Source of the DNA: Nocardioides lacusdianchii
GTDB taxonomy: Bacteria; Actinomycetota; Actinomycetes; Propionibacteriales; Nocardioidaceae
Direction of reading: 5' to 3'
DNA length: 51,566 nt
Assembly: GCF_020102855.1 (NCBI RefSeq)
Contig: NZ_JADHZD010000021.1
Coordinates: 1 to 51,566 of the forward strand
The notes below the pieces were generated by a model, which did not search any database, had not been told where the DNA came from, and saw only the letters and a program-made list of their open reading frames with translations. A program made the translations under genes and the position numbers. Positions within the stretch are counted from its first letter, which is position 1. The number at the start of each line of letters is the position of its first letter. This document shows, in pieces, positions 32,916 through 41,846 of the stretch.

Positions 32916-34082
32916 TCAGTTTGCCTTCGTTCCGTTTGACATGCCGGGCTTGATGACGACCTTGGTCCAGCCCTCGGACCTGGAGTCGAAGTTCCTGTAG
33001 GCGTCGGCGGCCTGGTCCAGCGAGATCTCGTGGGAGACGATCCAGGACGGCTTCGCCTTGTCAGCCGCGATGAGGTCTCGCAGCCGGCGGTTGTACTTCT
33101 TGACTGGGCACTGACCGTTGCCCATGGTCTGTCCCTTGAACCAGTGGGTGCCGAAGTCGATGGCCGCCTTGCCCTGCTTGGCCAATTCGCCCTTGGCCCC
33201 CGGGTCCTCGGGGACGAACACGCCGACGGTGCCGATCCCGCCGGTGAAACGCACCGAGTTGATGAGCATGTTCAAGGTGGCAGCCGGGTCTTCGTTCCCC
33301 TGCGGGTCGTGGGCCTGGTAGCCGACACACTCGCAGCCACGGTCGGCTCCGAGCCCCATGGTCTCGTCCAGCACAGCCTGCACGGGGTCGACCTTGGAGT
33401 CGTCGATGGCGATCGCTCCGATCTGCTCGGCCAGCGCGAGCCGGTCGGGGTGGCGATCGACCACCATGACCTTCGCGGCGCCCTTGATCGTCGCGGACAG
33501 CGCAGCCATCAGTCCCACGGGGCCGGCCCCGGCGATCACGACGCTGTCGCCCGGGATCACGCCGGCCATCTCGGTGGCGTGGTAGCCGGTGGGGAAGATG
33601 TCGGAGAGCATGACGTAGTCGTTCTCCTTGTCCTGCGCGTCTTCACCCAGGCGCAGCGCGTTGTGGTCGCCGAAGGGCACCCGGAGCAGTTCTGCCTGCC
33701 CGCCGCCGTACGGGCCCATTTCGGCGAAGCCGTAGGCCGCGCCGGCGGCCGAAGGGTCAGGTTGCGTCGTCAGGCAGTAGTTCGTGAGCCCGCGCTCGCA
33801 GTTCTTGCAGAACCCGCACGAGATGTTGAAGGGCAGCACGACCCGGTCGCCCACCTTGATCTTCTCCACTCCCTTGCCGATCTCCACCACCTCTCCCATG
33901 TTTTCGTGGCCGAACGTCCGGCCCTTCTCGAAGGAGGTCCGCCCCTCGTACATGTGCAGGTCCGAGCCGCAGATGTTGGTCGTTGTGATCTTGACCAGCA
34001 CATCGGTGGGCCGTTCGATCTCGGCGTCCGGAACGTCCGTGACCGCGACATCCTTGGGTCCCTGATAGACGACAGCCTTCAT
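32916..34082 (-). CDS. fdhA: Glutathione-independent formaldehyde dehydrogenase (zinc alcohol-dehydrogenase family)
   Basis: A 388-residue zinc-dependent MDR enzyme. Catalytic zinc ligands are C38 (NICGSDLH) and H59-E60 (FGHENMGEV); structural zinc ligands are C89, C92, C95 and C103 (CGFCKNC...C). The NAD fold is VVIAGAGPVGLMAALSA. The long insertion around GYQAHDPQGNEDPAATLNML and AKGELAKQGKAAIDFG is typical of FdhA-type enzymes, which dismutate or oxidise formaldehyde with tightly bound NAD. It heads the operon with PfpI and ABM genes and is divergent from a PucR regulator. Confidence 0.85.
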   Translation of the reverse strand: MKAVVYQGPKDVAVTDVPDAEIERPTDVLVKITTTNICGSDLHMYEGRTSFEKGRTFGHENMGEVVEIGKGVEKIKVGDRVVLPFNISCGFCKNCERGLTNYCLTTQPDPSAAGAAYGFAEMGPYGGGQAELLRVPFGDHNALRLGEDAQDKENDYVMLSDIFPTGYHATEMAGVIPGDSVVIAGAGPVGLMAALSATIKGAAKVMVVDRHPDRLALAEQIGAIAIDDSKVDPVQAVLDETMGLGADRGCECVGYQAHDPQGNEDPAATLNMLINSVRFTGGIGTVGVFVPEDPGAKGELAKQGKAAIDFGTHWFKGQTMGNGQCPVKKYNRRLRDLIAADKAKPSWIVSHEISLDQAADAYRNFDSRSEGWTKVVIKPGMSNGTKAN

Positions 34083-34412
34083 GGCGAATCTCCAATCGTT
34101 GTGTCGGTGCCTCCGAGCAGTCCACGCTCGTCGCCGACCACCAAGAAGTCATGGGCGCACCAGGCCAAAGTCCCGGGGCATGATTTGGTTCGAGTGCACA
34201 ACTCCCCGCGGGTGGGTGCGCTGGGCAAGGGGTACGGTGAGCGCGACGCTGCCCCCGAGAGTTTGATGAGGACCGATGAGCTCTCACGGACTCGGACTGG
34301 ATCCCGGGATACATCCGTGCTGCATGTACCGAGGCGTCGCCGCTCAGCGCGACGACCTGTGGGGTCCCTGCGGCACAGGGGCATCCCGGGCGGGCCGGCC
34401 AGGGATCAAGAG
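34083..34412. promoter_or_regulatory. Divergent promoter region of the dehydrogenase operon and PucR gene
   Basis: About 330 bp between head-to-head genes. It must contain both promoters, and a PucR binding site would be expected here, but I cannot single out a palindrome with confidence. Confidence 0.4.
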
Positions 34413-36062
34413 ATGACCGTCTGCGAGCCCGCCACAACCGGAACCGTGGTGCCAACCGGCGAGCTGGATCTGCGGCGTGCCCTCACCGGCCTCGATGGGC
34501 TGCTGGTGATGTTCATGGCGATGATGCAACGTCACGACGTGGACGAGGTCATCAACGTCCTGAAGCGTGAGGTCGAGTCGGTGACCGGCTGCCAGTTGGT
34601 TCACGTCACCTTCCAGCGGGACCGGGAGTGGATCACCCTCCCCCCCGGGGAGCCAACGAAGCCGGCGGAACCGAGCCCCTCAACCGGTGAACGGGTATTC
34701 GTGCAGGACAACGGCGACTCCTGGACGTCGACGACGGCTGTGGCGGTCTTGAACGGCGCCCCGGGCCAACTGGTCCTTCGCAGCTTCGCCCGGCCCGACC
34801 CCGAACAACTGTTCGTCATCGAACGGTTGGGCGATCTCCTCGGGACGGCGCTCGCGGACGCGCAGGTGCACGAGCGCCACCGCCGACGCGCCCACGAACT
34901 CGATGCAGCCAATAACGAGATGGCGCGCACCGTCGCGGCGCTGCAGCACCGTGAGGGGGTGCTTGAGGAGTTCGCCCGACTATCCACGACCGGGACTGAG
35001 CTCGACGTGGCCACCTCACTCAGCCGGCTCACTGGCTCCGCTGTCGTGCTGCGGGACAGATTCGGGCACGAGACGACCCGGATCACGGTTGCCGGCCGGT
35101 ACCAACCGGTCCTCGAGCGAACCTCGCTCGAGGAGGTCATCGGCGGACGCCCCGAACTGGGCACGATCGAACTGGAGGTGCCACCGGACAAAGACCGAGA
35201 CGACGCATCATTCGCTCTGCGGTACGCGGGCGTCGCACTGGGGCTGCTGAGGGCTAAGGCCGTAGCGATGAATGAACTGGAGAACCGACTGAGTCGAGAC
35301 CTCCTCGACGACCTTCTTGAAGGGCTCCCGGCCGACGTTGCCGTGGACCGGGCATCCGCTCAGGGCCACGACCTTGGCGTTCCGCACGACCTGATCGTGT
35401 GCGCATGGTCCTCCGAGCGGGGTCACCGCGGGCACGACCGCGACGTCGATCACCTCCGGATGGCCATGGCTCGTCAGCGACTGGCCTGCTTGGTCGTCCG
35501 GAACCGGGGACTGGTCGTCGCCCTCGCCCATCGAGGTGTCGACATGGGCCGCTTGTTCAACGACTTGTCGCGCGCCTACGGCGACACCAACGGTGTGATC
35601 GCCAAGGGGGAGCCGGCCAACTCGCCGGAACAGATCCCACGTGCGTATGAGCAAGCCCGACGAGCACTCAGGGCTCGTCAGCAGTCCCACAATCCGTATG
35701 GCTTCATCGCCTACGCCGACTTGGGAGTAGACCGGCTGCTCGCCCTCGACGGCAACGCTGAGGAGGTCGAGCGCCTCATCAGGGACTGGCTCGGCGACCT
35801 ATTGAGCTACGACCGTCGCCACGGCACCGAGCTCGTCCCCACGCTAGCGGCCTACCTTGACCACGGGGGCAAGTACGCCGACACGTCAACGACGCTCACC
35901 ATCCACCGCAACACACTGCGCTACCGAATCAGCCGCATCACCGAGATCTCGGGCCACGACCTCAACGACGTCGAGGCACAACTCAACCTCCACCTGGCGA
36001 CACGCGCGTGGCGACTGCGCCGTGCCTCCGTCGGCGAGCCCCTGCGAAACGCCGTCCGGTGA
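34413..36062 (+). CDS. PucR-family transcriptional regulator
   Basis: A 549-residue regulator from ATG 34413; the open frame extends far upstream through DNA antisense to the dehydrogenase gene, but coding similarity begins here. Residues 20-170 look like a GAF-type sensor (VINVLKREVESVTGCQLVHV ... LFVIERLGDLLGTALADAQ). A linker helix and a GGDEF-like CdaR middle region (RLACLVVRNRGLVVALAHRG) follow. The C-terminus carries the PucR helix-turn-helix TTLTIHRNTLRYRISRITEI (from about 493). It probably controls the divergent fdhA operon in response to a carbonyl or amine; this is inference from position. Confidence 0.8.
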   Translation: MTVCEPATTGTVVPTGELDLRRALTGLDGLLVMFMAMMQRHDVDEVINVLKREVESVTGCQLVHVTFQRDREWITLPPGEPTKPAEPSPSTGERVFVQDNGDSWTSTTAVAVLNGAPGQLVLRSFARPDPEQLFVIERLGDLLGTALADAQVHERHRRRAHELDAANNEMARTVAALQHREGVLEEFARLSTTGTELDVATSLSRLTGSAVVLRDRFGHETTRITVAGRYQPVLERTSLEEVIGGRPELGTIELEVPPDKDRDDASFALRYAGVALGLLRAKAVAMNELENRLSRDLLDDLLEGLPADVAVDRASAQGHDLGVPHDLIVCAWSSERGHRGHDRDVDHLRMAMARQRLACLVVRNRGLVVALAHRGVDMGRLFNDLSRAYGDTNGVIAKGEPANSPEQIPRAYEQARRALRARQQSHNPYGFIAYADLGVDRLLALDGNAEEVERLIRDWLGDLLSYDRRHGTELVPTLAAYLDHGGKYADTSTTLTIHRNTLRYRISRITEISGHDLNDVEAQLNLHLATRAWRLRRASVGEPLRNAVR

Positions 36063-36114
36063 GGTAGTCCCAAGCCGTAGTTGCGAGAGTCTGCGCGGCG
36101 ATGGCACTGGACGA

Positions 36115-37299
36115 TCAGGAGTCGTCGACCGGGCCGATCGCCGGGTGGTGCCAGAGTTCCCAGCTGGTGTGCAGCAAGCAGACGAGGGTTAGCCCGGCGA
36201 GCGCCGCCAAAGCAGGCGCCACCACCGCGACCGGGATCAGCGAAGCAGCCCCCACTGCGGCCACCAGGCGACCGGTGGCGAGCTGGTGGTGGTCGCGCCA
36301 TCGGTAGGCGACGTCGCCGACGTAGAACATCGCGACGCCACCGGCCAGAGCGACGGCCGGCAACAAGGGGAGTGGTTCCCCCGGTGCCGCGACTGCTTCG
36401 TGCACCCCGAGAGCGAAGAACACCACCCCGGCCACGAGCGGCAGATGAAGGTAGCTGTAGGAGTCGCGCGCGAGCCTTGACCGCTCCCGATCAGTGGTGC
36501 CGCGCAGCCGTCGTTCGGCACCGCCGCGCAGACAACCGAAGTAGGACCACCACAGACCGGCCGCGATCAGCACGGCGAGGAGGACGGCCGTCACAACACT
36601 CGGGCGCGGAAAGGCGGCTTCGGCGCCAGCGCCTACCCCGACGATCGCCTCACCCAGCGCGATGATGATGATCAGCCCGTGCCGCTCCACGAAGTAGGCA
36701 GGTGTCACGCTCCAACCGGTGGTCCCGACCAGGACCGGCCCCGACAGATCCATCACCGCGGCCACGATCCACAGCAACTCTCGTTCTGGCGTGTCGAAGA
36801 ACGCCGCGGCCACCAGCACTGCCGGGCCCGCGAGCAGGGTGGGGACTAGTCGCAGCGCGGCCGAACCCACGTCCGCCTCGCCCCGCACGTCAAGAGCCAG
36901 CAGCACGACGTGGATCAGTCGGACCGCCAGGAATGCAAGCGCAAAGACCAGCGCCCGCGCGCCGAACGCCTGCGGCAGCGCGACCGCGGCCATCAGCATG
37001 GCCGCCATCGCGAGAAAGAGCAGCAGGCGAGGGCCGGGTCCGTCGTGGTCGGAGGTGTTCGTCAGCCAGGCGTAGCAGGCCCACGCCCACCACACAGCAG
37101 CGAGCGCCAGAATCCCGCGGCCGAACCCCGCCCAGGAGATGTCCGCGAGCATCAGGACAGTGACCTGCGACATCGCGTAGACGAAGACCAGGTCGAAGAA
37201 CAACTCCAGCGTTCCGACCGACCGATCTGCTGTGTCTTCGGCTGCTTGCTCATCCGCATTGCCGAGATCATCGTCACGCATACGGTGCTCCTCACCCAC
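36115..37299 (-). CDS. LtrA-family membrane protein
   Basis: A 394-residue polytopic protein (about 11 hydrophobic segments) with the low-temperature-requirement A signature near the N-terminus: TLELFFDLVFVYAMSQVT, and later PAYFVERHGLIIIIALGEAI plus SYLHLPLVAGVVFFALGVHE. Both the FFDLVFV and ERHGLIIIIALGE motifs define the family. Function is uncertain (cold growth or envelope role). It is divergent from the UvrA-like gene, with 143 bp between starts. An alternative start is the internal ATG at residue 7. Confidence 0.9.
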   Translation of the reverse strand: MGEEHRMRDDDLGNADEQAAEDTADRSVGTLELFFDLVFVYAMSQVTVLMLADISWAGFGRGILALAAVWWAWACYAWLTNTSDHDGPGPRLLLFLAMAAMLMAAVALPQAFGARALVFALAFLAVRLIHVVLLALDVRGEADVGSAALRLVPTLLAGPAVLVAAAFFDTPERELLWIVAAVMDLSGPVLVGTTGWSVTPAYFVERHGLIIIIALGEAIVGVGAGAEAAFPRPSVVTAVLLAVLIAAGLWWSYFGCLRGGAERRLRGTTDRERSRLARDSYSYLHLPLVAGVVFFALGVHEAVAAPGEPLPLLPAVALAGGVAMFYVGDVAYRWRDHHQLATGRLVAAVGAASLIPVAVVAPALAALAGLTLVCLLHTSWELWHHPAIGPVDDS

Positions 37300-37400
37300 T
37301 CGCCGACCTTGATGCTTGCGTACACCAACTCACAGTGGGCTTCGGAGGGCGGGCCCGTTTCGCCGTGGGAGTCTCAAGCACTCTTCGGGGAACGCGATAC

Positions 37401-37416
37401 TTTGCTCTAGAGCAAA
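37401..37416. promoter_or_regulatory. Perfect 16-bp palindromic operator upstream of the UvrA-like gene
   Basis: TTTGCTCTAGAGCAAA is its own reverse complement. It ends 26 bases before the UvrA-like start and overlaps GATACT, a plausible -10 box, so binding would block transcription. The form (dyad with TTG...CAA half-sites) is typical of MarR or TetR-type repressors. No such gene adjoins it. Confidence 0.65.
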
Positions 37417-37442
37417 CCGAGAGCGACCGACGGGGGCAGCAC

Positions 37443-39809
37443 GTGACCACCGAGGCGACCGATGGCTTTGTGCGTGTCCGCGGTGCCAATGAGAACAACC
37501 TCCGCAACATTGACGTGGACATTCCTCGCAACGTGATGGTGGCGTTCACCGGGATCTCTGGGTCGGGGAAGTCGTCGCTGGCCTTCGGAACGCTGTACGC
37601 CGAGGCGCAGCGCCGCTACTTCGAGTCGGTCGCGCCGTACGCGCGCCGGCTGCTGCAGCAGGTCGGTGCCCCGCACGTCCAGGAGATCACCGGCCTGCCG
37701 CCTGCGGTCGCGCTTCAGCAGCGCCGGGGCGCGGCCACGTCCCGCTCGTCGGTCGGCACCATCACCACGCTGTCCAACCTGCTGCGGATCCTCTACTCGC
37801 GGGCCGGCGATTACCCGGCTGGTGCCGATCACCTCGCGGCCGAGGCGTTCTCGCCCAACACCAGCGCGGGCGCGTGCCCGCGCTGCCACGGCCTGGGCGT
37901 CGTCCACGACGTCACCGAGGAGCTGCTTGTCCCGGACCCGTCACTGAGCATCCGTGAAGGGGCGATCGCCGCCTGGCCGGGCGCGTGGCAGGGCGCCAAC
38001 CTGCGCAGCATCGTGATGGGGCTCGGCATCGACGTCGACAAGCCGTGGCGCCGGCTCGCGAAGAAGGACCGCGACTGGCTGCTGTTCACCGACGACCAAC
38101 CCTCCGTGCTGGTCGAGCCGGAGCCGGGACGCATCGACCACGGCTACTACGGCAAGTTCTGGAGCGCGCGCAGCCACGTCATGCACGTCCTGTCCGACTC
38201 CAAGAGCGAGCGCATGCGCGAGCGGGCCATGCGGTTCGTGGAGGAAGCGCCCTGCCCGGATTGCCAGGGCAGTGGACTACGGCCCGAGGCCCTCGCGGTG
38301 ACCTTTCTCGGGCGTTCGATCGCCGAGGTCAACGACCTGCCCTTCACAGCGCTGGTGGCTCTGCTGCGTCCGGTCGCTGAGCGGCCCGCGGGTGCCGAAG
38401 AGGTCGCGGCGCGGATCTGCACTGACCTGATCGCGCGCGTCGAGGTGCTCCTCGATCTGGGCCTGGGTTATCTCAGCCTGGGACGGAGCTCGACGACGCT
38501 GTCGCCCGGAGAGGCGCAGCGCCTGCGGATCGCCACCCAGCTGCGTTCGGGTCTGTTCGGCGTCGTCTACGTCCTGGACGAGCCCTTCGCCGGCCTGCAC
38601 CCGGCCGACGCGGAGCCGCTGCTGGATGTCCTGGACCGCCTCAAGGCGTCCGGCAACACACTGTTCGTCGTGGAGCACGACCTCGACGTCGTACGACGAG
38701 CAGATTGGGTCGTCGATATCGGCCCGGGTGCGGGCGAGGCCGGAGGTCGAGTGCTTCACAGCGGCCCTGTCGCGGGCCTGGAGGACGTGACTGAGTCGGT
38801 CACCAGCGCCTACCTGTTCGGTCGCGCTGAGCGGCTCGTGCACGATGCGCGGGCCCCGCAGGGCTGGCTGCACCTGGCAGACGTGAGCCGCCACAACCTG
38901 CGCGACCTGTCCGTCGATATCCCGCTCTGCGTGCTGACAGCCGTCACCGGGGTGTCCGGCTCCGGCAAGTCCACCCTGGTCACCCAGGTCCTGGCCGAGG
39001 ACCCGACTGCTCGTGAGTCGTTCGACCGACTGGTATTGGCCGACCAGCGCCCGATCGGCCGGACGCCGCGGTCAAACCTCGCGACCTACACGGGGATGTT
39101 CGACGCCGTCCGGAAGCTGTACGCCGCCACGGACGCGGCCCGGGCCCGCGGCTACGGCGCCGGCCGCTTCTCCTTCAACGTCGCCGGGGGCCGCTGCGAG
39201 ACCTGCCAGGGCGAGGGCTTCGTCTCCGTCGAGCTACTGTTTCTGCCTGGCACCTACGCTCCCTGCCCGACGTGCCACGGCGATCGCTACAACCCCGAGA
39301 CGCTCCAGATCACCTACCGCGGCAAGAGCATCGCGGAGGTCCTCGCCATGTCCGTCGACGACGCCGCCACGTTCCTGGCCGACGTACCGGCCGCTGCACG
39401 CAGCCTCCAGACGCTTCGCGAGGTGGGTCTGGGCTACCTGCGAGTTGGACAGCCGGCGACCGAGCTCAGCGGCGGGGAGGCACAGCGCATCAAGCTCGCC
39501 ACCGAGCTCCAGCGCGCTCACCGCGGCCAGGCCCTCTACCTGCTCGACGAGCCGACCTCCGGACTCCACCCCGCAGACATCGCTCTGCTGCTGCGCCAGC
39601 TGCACCGGCTCGTCGACGCCGGCAACACGGTGGTCCTCGTCGAGCACGACCTCGACGCGATCGCCACCGCGGACTGGGTCATCGATCTCGGTCCGGGCGG
39701 AGGAGATGCCGGCGGTCGGGTTGTCGCGACCGGCACGCCGGCCGACATCGCGAGGGCCGAGGGCAGCGCGACCGCGCCCTACCTCTCGCGGCGGCTCGAG
39801 CGGACATGA
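37443..39809 (+). CDS. Short UvrA paralogue (class II, drug-resistance type)
   Basis: A 788-residue double ABC ATPase from GTG 37443. Walker A motifs are GISGSGKSS (37-45) and GVSGSGKST (about residue 505). ABC signatures are TTLSPGEAQRLRIA and ATELSGGEAQRIKLA. Zinc-finger cysteines are seen in CPRCHGLG, CPDCQGSG and CETCQGEG...CPTCHG. At under 800 residues it lacks the UvrB-binding insertion of genuine UvrA (about 950). Such class II proteins, like DrrC, confer resistance to DNA-binding drugs or assist repair. Expression is probably induced through the palindrome just upstream. Confidence 0.85.
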   Translation: MTTEATDGFVRVRGANENNLRNIDVDIPRNVMVAFTGISGSGKSSLAFGTLYAEAQRRYFESVAPYARRLLQQVGAPHVQEITGLPPAVALQQRRGAATSRSSVGTITTLSNLLRILYSRAGDYPAGADHLAAEAFSPNTSAGACPRCHGLGVVHDVTEELLVPDPSLSIREGAIAAWPGAWQGANLRSIVMGLGIDVDKPWRRLAKKDRDWLLFTDDQPSVLVEPEPGRIDHGYYGKFWSARSHVMHVLSDSKSERMRERAMRFVEEAPCPDCQGSGLRPEALAVTFLGRSIAEVNDLPFTALVALLRPVAERPAGAEEVAARICTDLIARVEVLLDLGLGYLSLGRSSTTLSPGEAQRLRIATQLRSGLFGVVYVLDEPFAGLHPADAEPLLDVLDRLKASGNTLFVVEHDLDVVRRADWVVDIGPGAGEAGGRVLHSGPVAGLEDVTESVTSAYLFGRAERLVHDARAPQGWLHLADVSRHNLRDLSVDIPLCVLTAVTGVSGSGKSTLVTQVLAEDPTARESFDRLVLADQRPIGRTPRSNLATYTGMFDAVRKLYAATDAARARGYGAGRFSFNVAGGRCETCQGEGFVSVELLFLPGTYAPCPTCHGDRYNPETLQITYRGKSIAEVLAMSVDDAATFLADVPAAARSLQTLREVGLGYLRVGQPATELSGGEAQRIKLATELQRAHRGQALYLLDEPTSGLHPADIALLLRQLHRLVDAGNTVVLVEHDLDAIATADWVIDLGPGGGDAGGRVVATGTPADIARAEGSATAPYLSRRLERT

Positions 39810-39889
39810 GCTGGGTGCGGGCGGCCGGTGTGCCGTCAGGCTGCCGCGCGGGCGCGGAGGCATCACGCCAAGAAGAATCCGTACATGTC

Positions 39890-40198
39890 ATGAAAGATGA
39901 AGGCATGACTGTGTATCTCGCTTGGACCTCGGAGGACCTGCCTGACCTGGAGGGGCCGTGGCACGAGGCTCGGCTTGTGGCGCCCGGGCTGGTCGCCGTG
40001 GACAGCACCGAATCGCTGTCAGCGGTCTATCACGCCATCAAGTGGTCTCTGGAGGGTGAGGCTTCGCTGATCGTGGTCCCCGTGCACCAGACGCCCAAGT
40101 CGCGGGGCATGGCTGCTGGCACCACTAGGTGGTTGCGTGAGCGGACTGCAAGGCAACCGTCCGGTGCGAATATCCGGGGCCTCACGTCATCCGATTGA
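39890..40198 (+). CDS. Hypothetical small protein
   Basis: A 102-residue protein (97 if ATG 39905 is the start) reading MTVYLAWTSEDLPDLEGPWH, then LVAPGLVAVDSTESLSAVYH and SLIVVPVHQTPKSRGM. It looks like a compact alpha-beta protein with a disordered basic tail. No family is recognised. It follows the UvrA-like gene by 80 bp in the same direction. GTCATG (39886-39891) and CATGAC (39904-39909) form a short dyad at the start codons. Confidence 0.5.
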   Translation: MKDEGMTVYLAWTSEDLPDLEGPWHEARLVAPGLVAVDSTESLSAVYHAIKWSLEGEASLIVVPVHQTPKSRGMAAGTTRWLRERTARQPSGANIRGLTSSD

Positions 40199-40361
40199 GC
40201 TGTCCGGGCTCCCAGACCACGAGGGCTGCCAGGTTGGTTCTCCCACCTCAGGGAACGAGGATTCACGTAGGTGGGTGATGGACACGGGAAGATTGAGACC
40301 GGGGAGCGGCGCCCGCAACCGGGAAGGCCCCGCGCGGACTCCCCTGCCCCGGGGACGCCGC

Positions 40362-40444
40362 CCGATTAGCGAACCTCAAGCGGCTCGCACAGCAACTCAA
40401 AGCTGCGCGAGGTCGTCTCTGTCTCGCTAACCGGATGGGGATCG
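40362..40444 (+). repeat. 83-bp direct repeat, left copy
   Basis: Matches 44996-45078 over 83 bp with three differences (two near the left end, one in the middle). The core GAACCTCAAGCGGCTC also occurs at 46770-46785. It lies in a gene-free gap (40199-40520) just beyond the last gene of the old-yellow-enzyme operon. Confidence 0.9.
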
Positions 40445-40520
40445 GCTTGCGGGACGAGGCACTTCCAAACCGGCGGTGGTCCAGGTCGAGACACTCCTTG
40501 CAAGATCGGGAGCCAAAGGT

Positions 40521-41174
40521 CTACTCACGCAGTGCCGTGAGGGGTGTTGCGTACATGGTCTCCTTGATGGCGGCCAGCGTGGCGGGATCTTTGTCTGCGA
40601 GTGGGGCGGCGATGGCTTTGGCGGCGTCGATCAGGTCGTTGGGTGCGACGGCGGTGTCGACGAGGCCGCGGTCCACGGCGTCAGGGCCGTTGTAGCGGCG
40701 GCCGGTCGTCATGGCCTCGTTGGCGGTGGCGGGGGTTGTCTTGGCCTGGATGAGGGCTGCCATGCCGGTTGAGAAGGGGATCTTGATGTCGATCTCGGGG
40801 AAGCAGAAGAATCCCTTCTCGGTGTTCATCAGCCGGAAGTCGTGGGCGATGGCGAGCATTGCGCCGGCACCGAAGGCGTGACCGTTGACGGCGGCGACGG
40901 TGGGGACGGGCAGTGCCATGACGGTTGCGAACAGTTTCTCGACGCGGTTGGCGTAGGTGGTTCCGCCGATTTCGGGGTCGAGGAGTGTCTCGAGGTGGAG
41001 GCCATTGGAGTAGAACCGGCCGTCGCCGACGGTGACCAGAGCGCCGGGCGCGGCGTCGGCGACCTGAGCGATGGCGGCCTCGACCTGGTCTAGCCACTCC
41101 AGCGTGAAGCGGTTCTCGTCGTCGCCGAGGTGGAGGATCGAGACCCCATCGATCTGGTCGAGGTGAACGGGCAT
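40521..41174 (-). CDS. Enoyl-CoA hydratase/isomerase-family protein
   Basis: A 217-residue crotonase-fold protein, shorter than the usual 260. It has the oxyanion-hole segments GDGRFYSNGLHLETLL and PTVAAVNGHAFGAGAMLAIA, then HDFRLMNTEKGFFCFPEIDI. The SNGL-LE pattern and E-D-I at the second position resemble peroxisomal-type delta3-delta2-enoyl-CoA isomerases more than hydratases. It is the last gene of the five-gene operon, 48 bp after TetR, and suggests acyl-CoA substrates. Confidence 0.8.
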   Translation of the reverse strand: MPVHLDQIDGVSILHLGDDENRFTLEWLDQVEAAIAQVADAAPGALVTVGDGRFYSNGLHLETLLDPEIGGTTYANRVEKLFATVMALPVPTVAAVNGHAFGAGAMLAIAHDFRLMNTEKGFFCFPEIDIKIPFSTGMAALIQAKTTPATANEAMTTGRRYNGPDAVDRGLVDTAVAPNDLIDAAKAIAAPLADKDPATLAAIKETMYATPLTALRE

Positions 41175-41222
41175 TGGTGTTTCCTTCCGGTCGGGAGTGC
41201 GTCGCTGGCGGACGTGGGCTGT

Positions 41223-41846
41223 TCAGGTGAGGACGACGTCGAAGGTGACGGTGAGGAAGTCGCTCAGTGGTGCGTTGCTCTGTTCGGCGCGCATGCGCAG
41301 GAGGGCGCCTTCCCATGAGTTGAGGACGAAGCCTGCGAGGACGTGGGCAGGGACCGTGGTCGTGATGTCGCCGTCGGTCTGGGCTTGGCGGATGCAGTTC
41401 TCGATGAGTCCGGCCCAGGTGCTGAAGTGGGCTGACAGGCGGCTGCGGATCAGGTCGCTGTGATCGGCGACCTCGAGGCTGAGGTTGCCGAGCAGGCAGC
41501 CGCGTGCGTAACCGCTCTTGGTGAACCCGGTGGCGAGGTGGGTGAAGTGGTTGCGGAGTCGATGGACCGGGTTGACCGCGGGGTCGGTCAGAGTGGCACG
41601 GATCTGGTTCAGGCTCGCTTCGAAGTAGTGGTCGGCGATCTCGGCGCCGAATGCTTCCTTGCTGGGGAAGTGGTTGTAGAAGGAGCCCTTAGGCACGTCG
41701 GCGGCCTCGACGATGTCCTTCACGCCGGTGGCGGCGAAGCCGCGGCGGTGCACGGCGCGGGTGCCGGCGCGGAGCAGGTTGTCGCGGGTGTTCGGGTTGG
41801 GTTTGGGCCCCCGCTTTCCGGGGGTCGTTGGTGCGTCCATGGTCAT
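41223..41846 (-). CDS. TetR-family repressor of the old-yellow-enzyme operon
   Basis: A 207-residue TetR protein. ATG 41846 has GGGAGG just upstream and overlaps the MFS stop by four bases. Helix-turn-helix: NLLRAGTRAVHRRGFAATGV, KDIVEAADVPKGSFYNHFPS, KEAFGAEI. The C-terminal domain carries CLLGNLSLEVADHSDLIRSR, a TetR_C_33/YxaF-like pattern common in regulators of oxidoreductase and efflux genes responding to electrophiles. The operator at 44869-44896 upstream of the first gene is its probable target. Confidence 0.85.
   Translation of the reverse strand: MTMDAPTTPGKRGPKPNPNTRDNLLRAGTRAVHRRGFAATGVKDIVEAADVPKGSFYNHFPSKEAFGAEIADHYFEASLNQIRATLTDPAVNPVHRLRNHFTHLATGFTKSGYARGCLLGNLSLEVADHSDLIRSRLSAHFSTWAGLIENCIRQAQTDGDITTTVPAHVLAGFVLNSWEGALLRMRAEQSNAPLSDFLTVTFDVVLT

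Noticed and set aside
34257..34270. GAGAGTTTGATGAGGA, resembling the 5' end of 16S rRNA
   Set aside because: The match covers only about ten bases and no further rRNA sequence follows.
33030..34412. Long rightward open frame continuous with the PucR gene, apparently making a 1010-residue protein
   Set aside because: The first 460 codons are antisense to the formaldehyde dehydrogenase gene and lack protein-like composition; PucR similarity and the plausible start begin at 34413.
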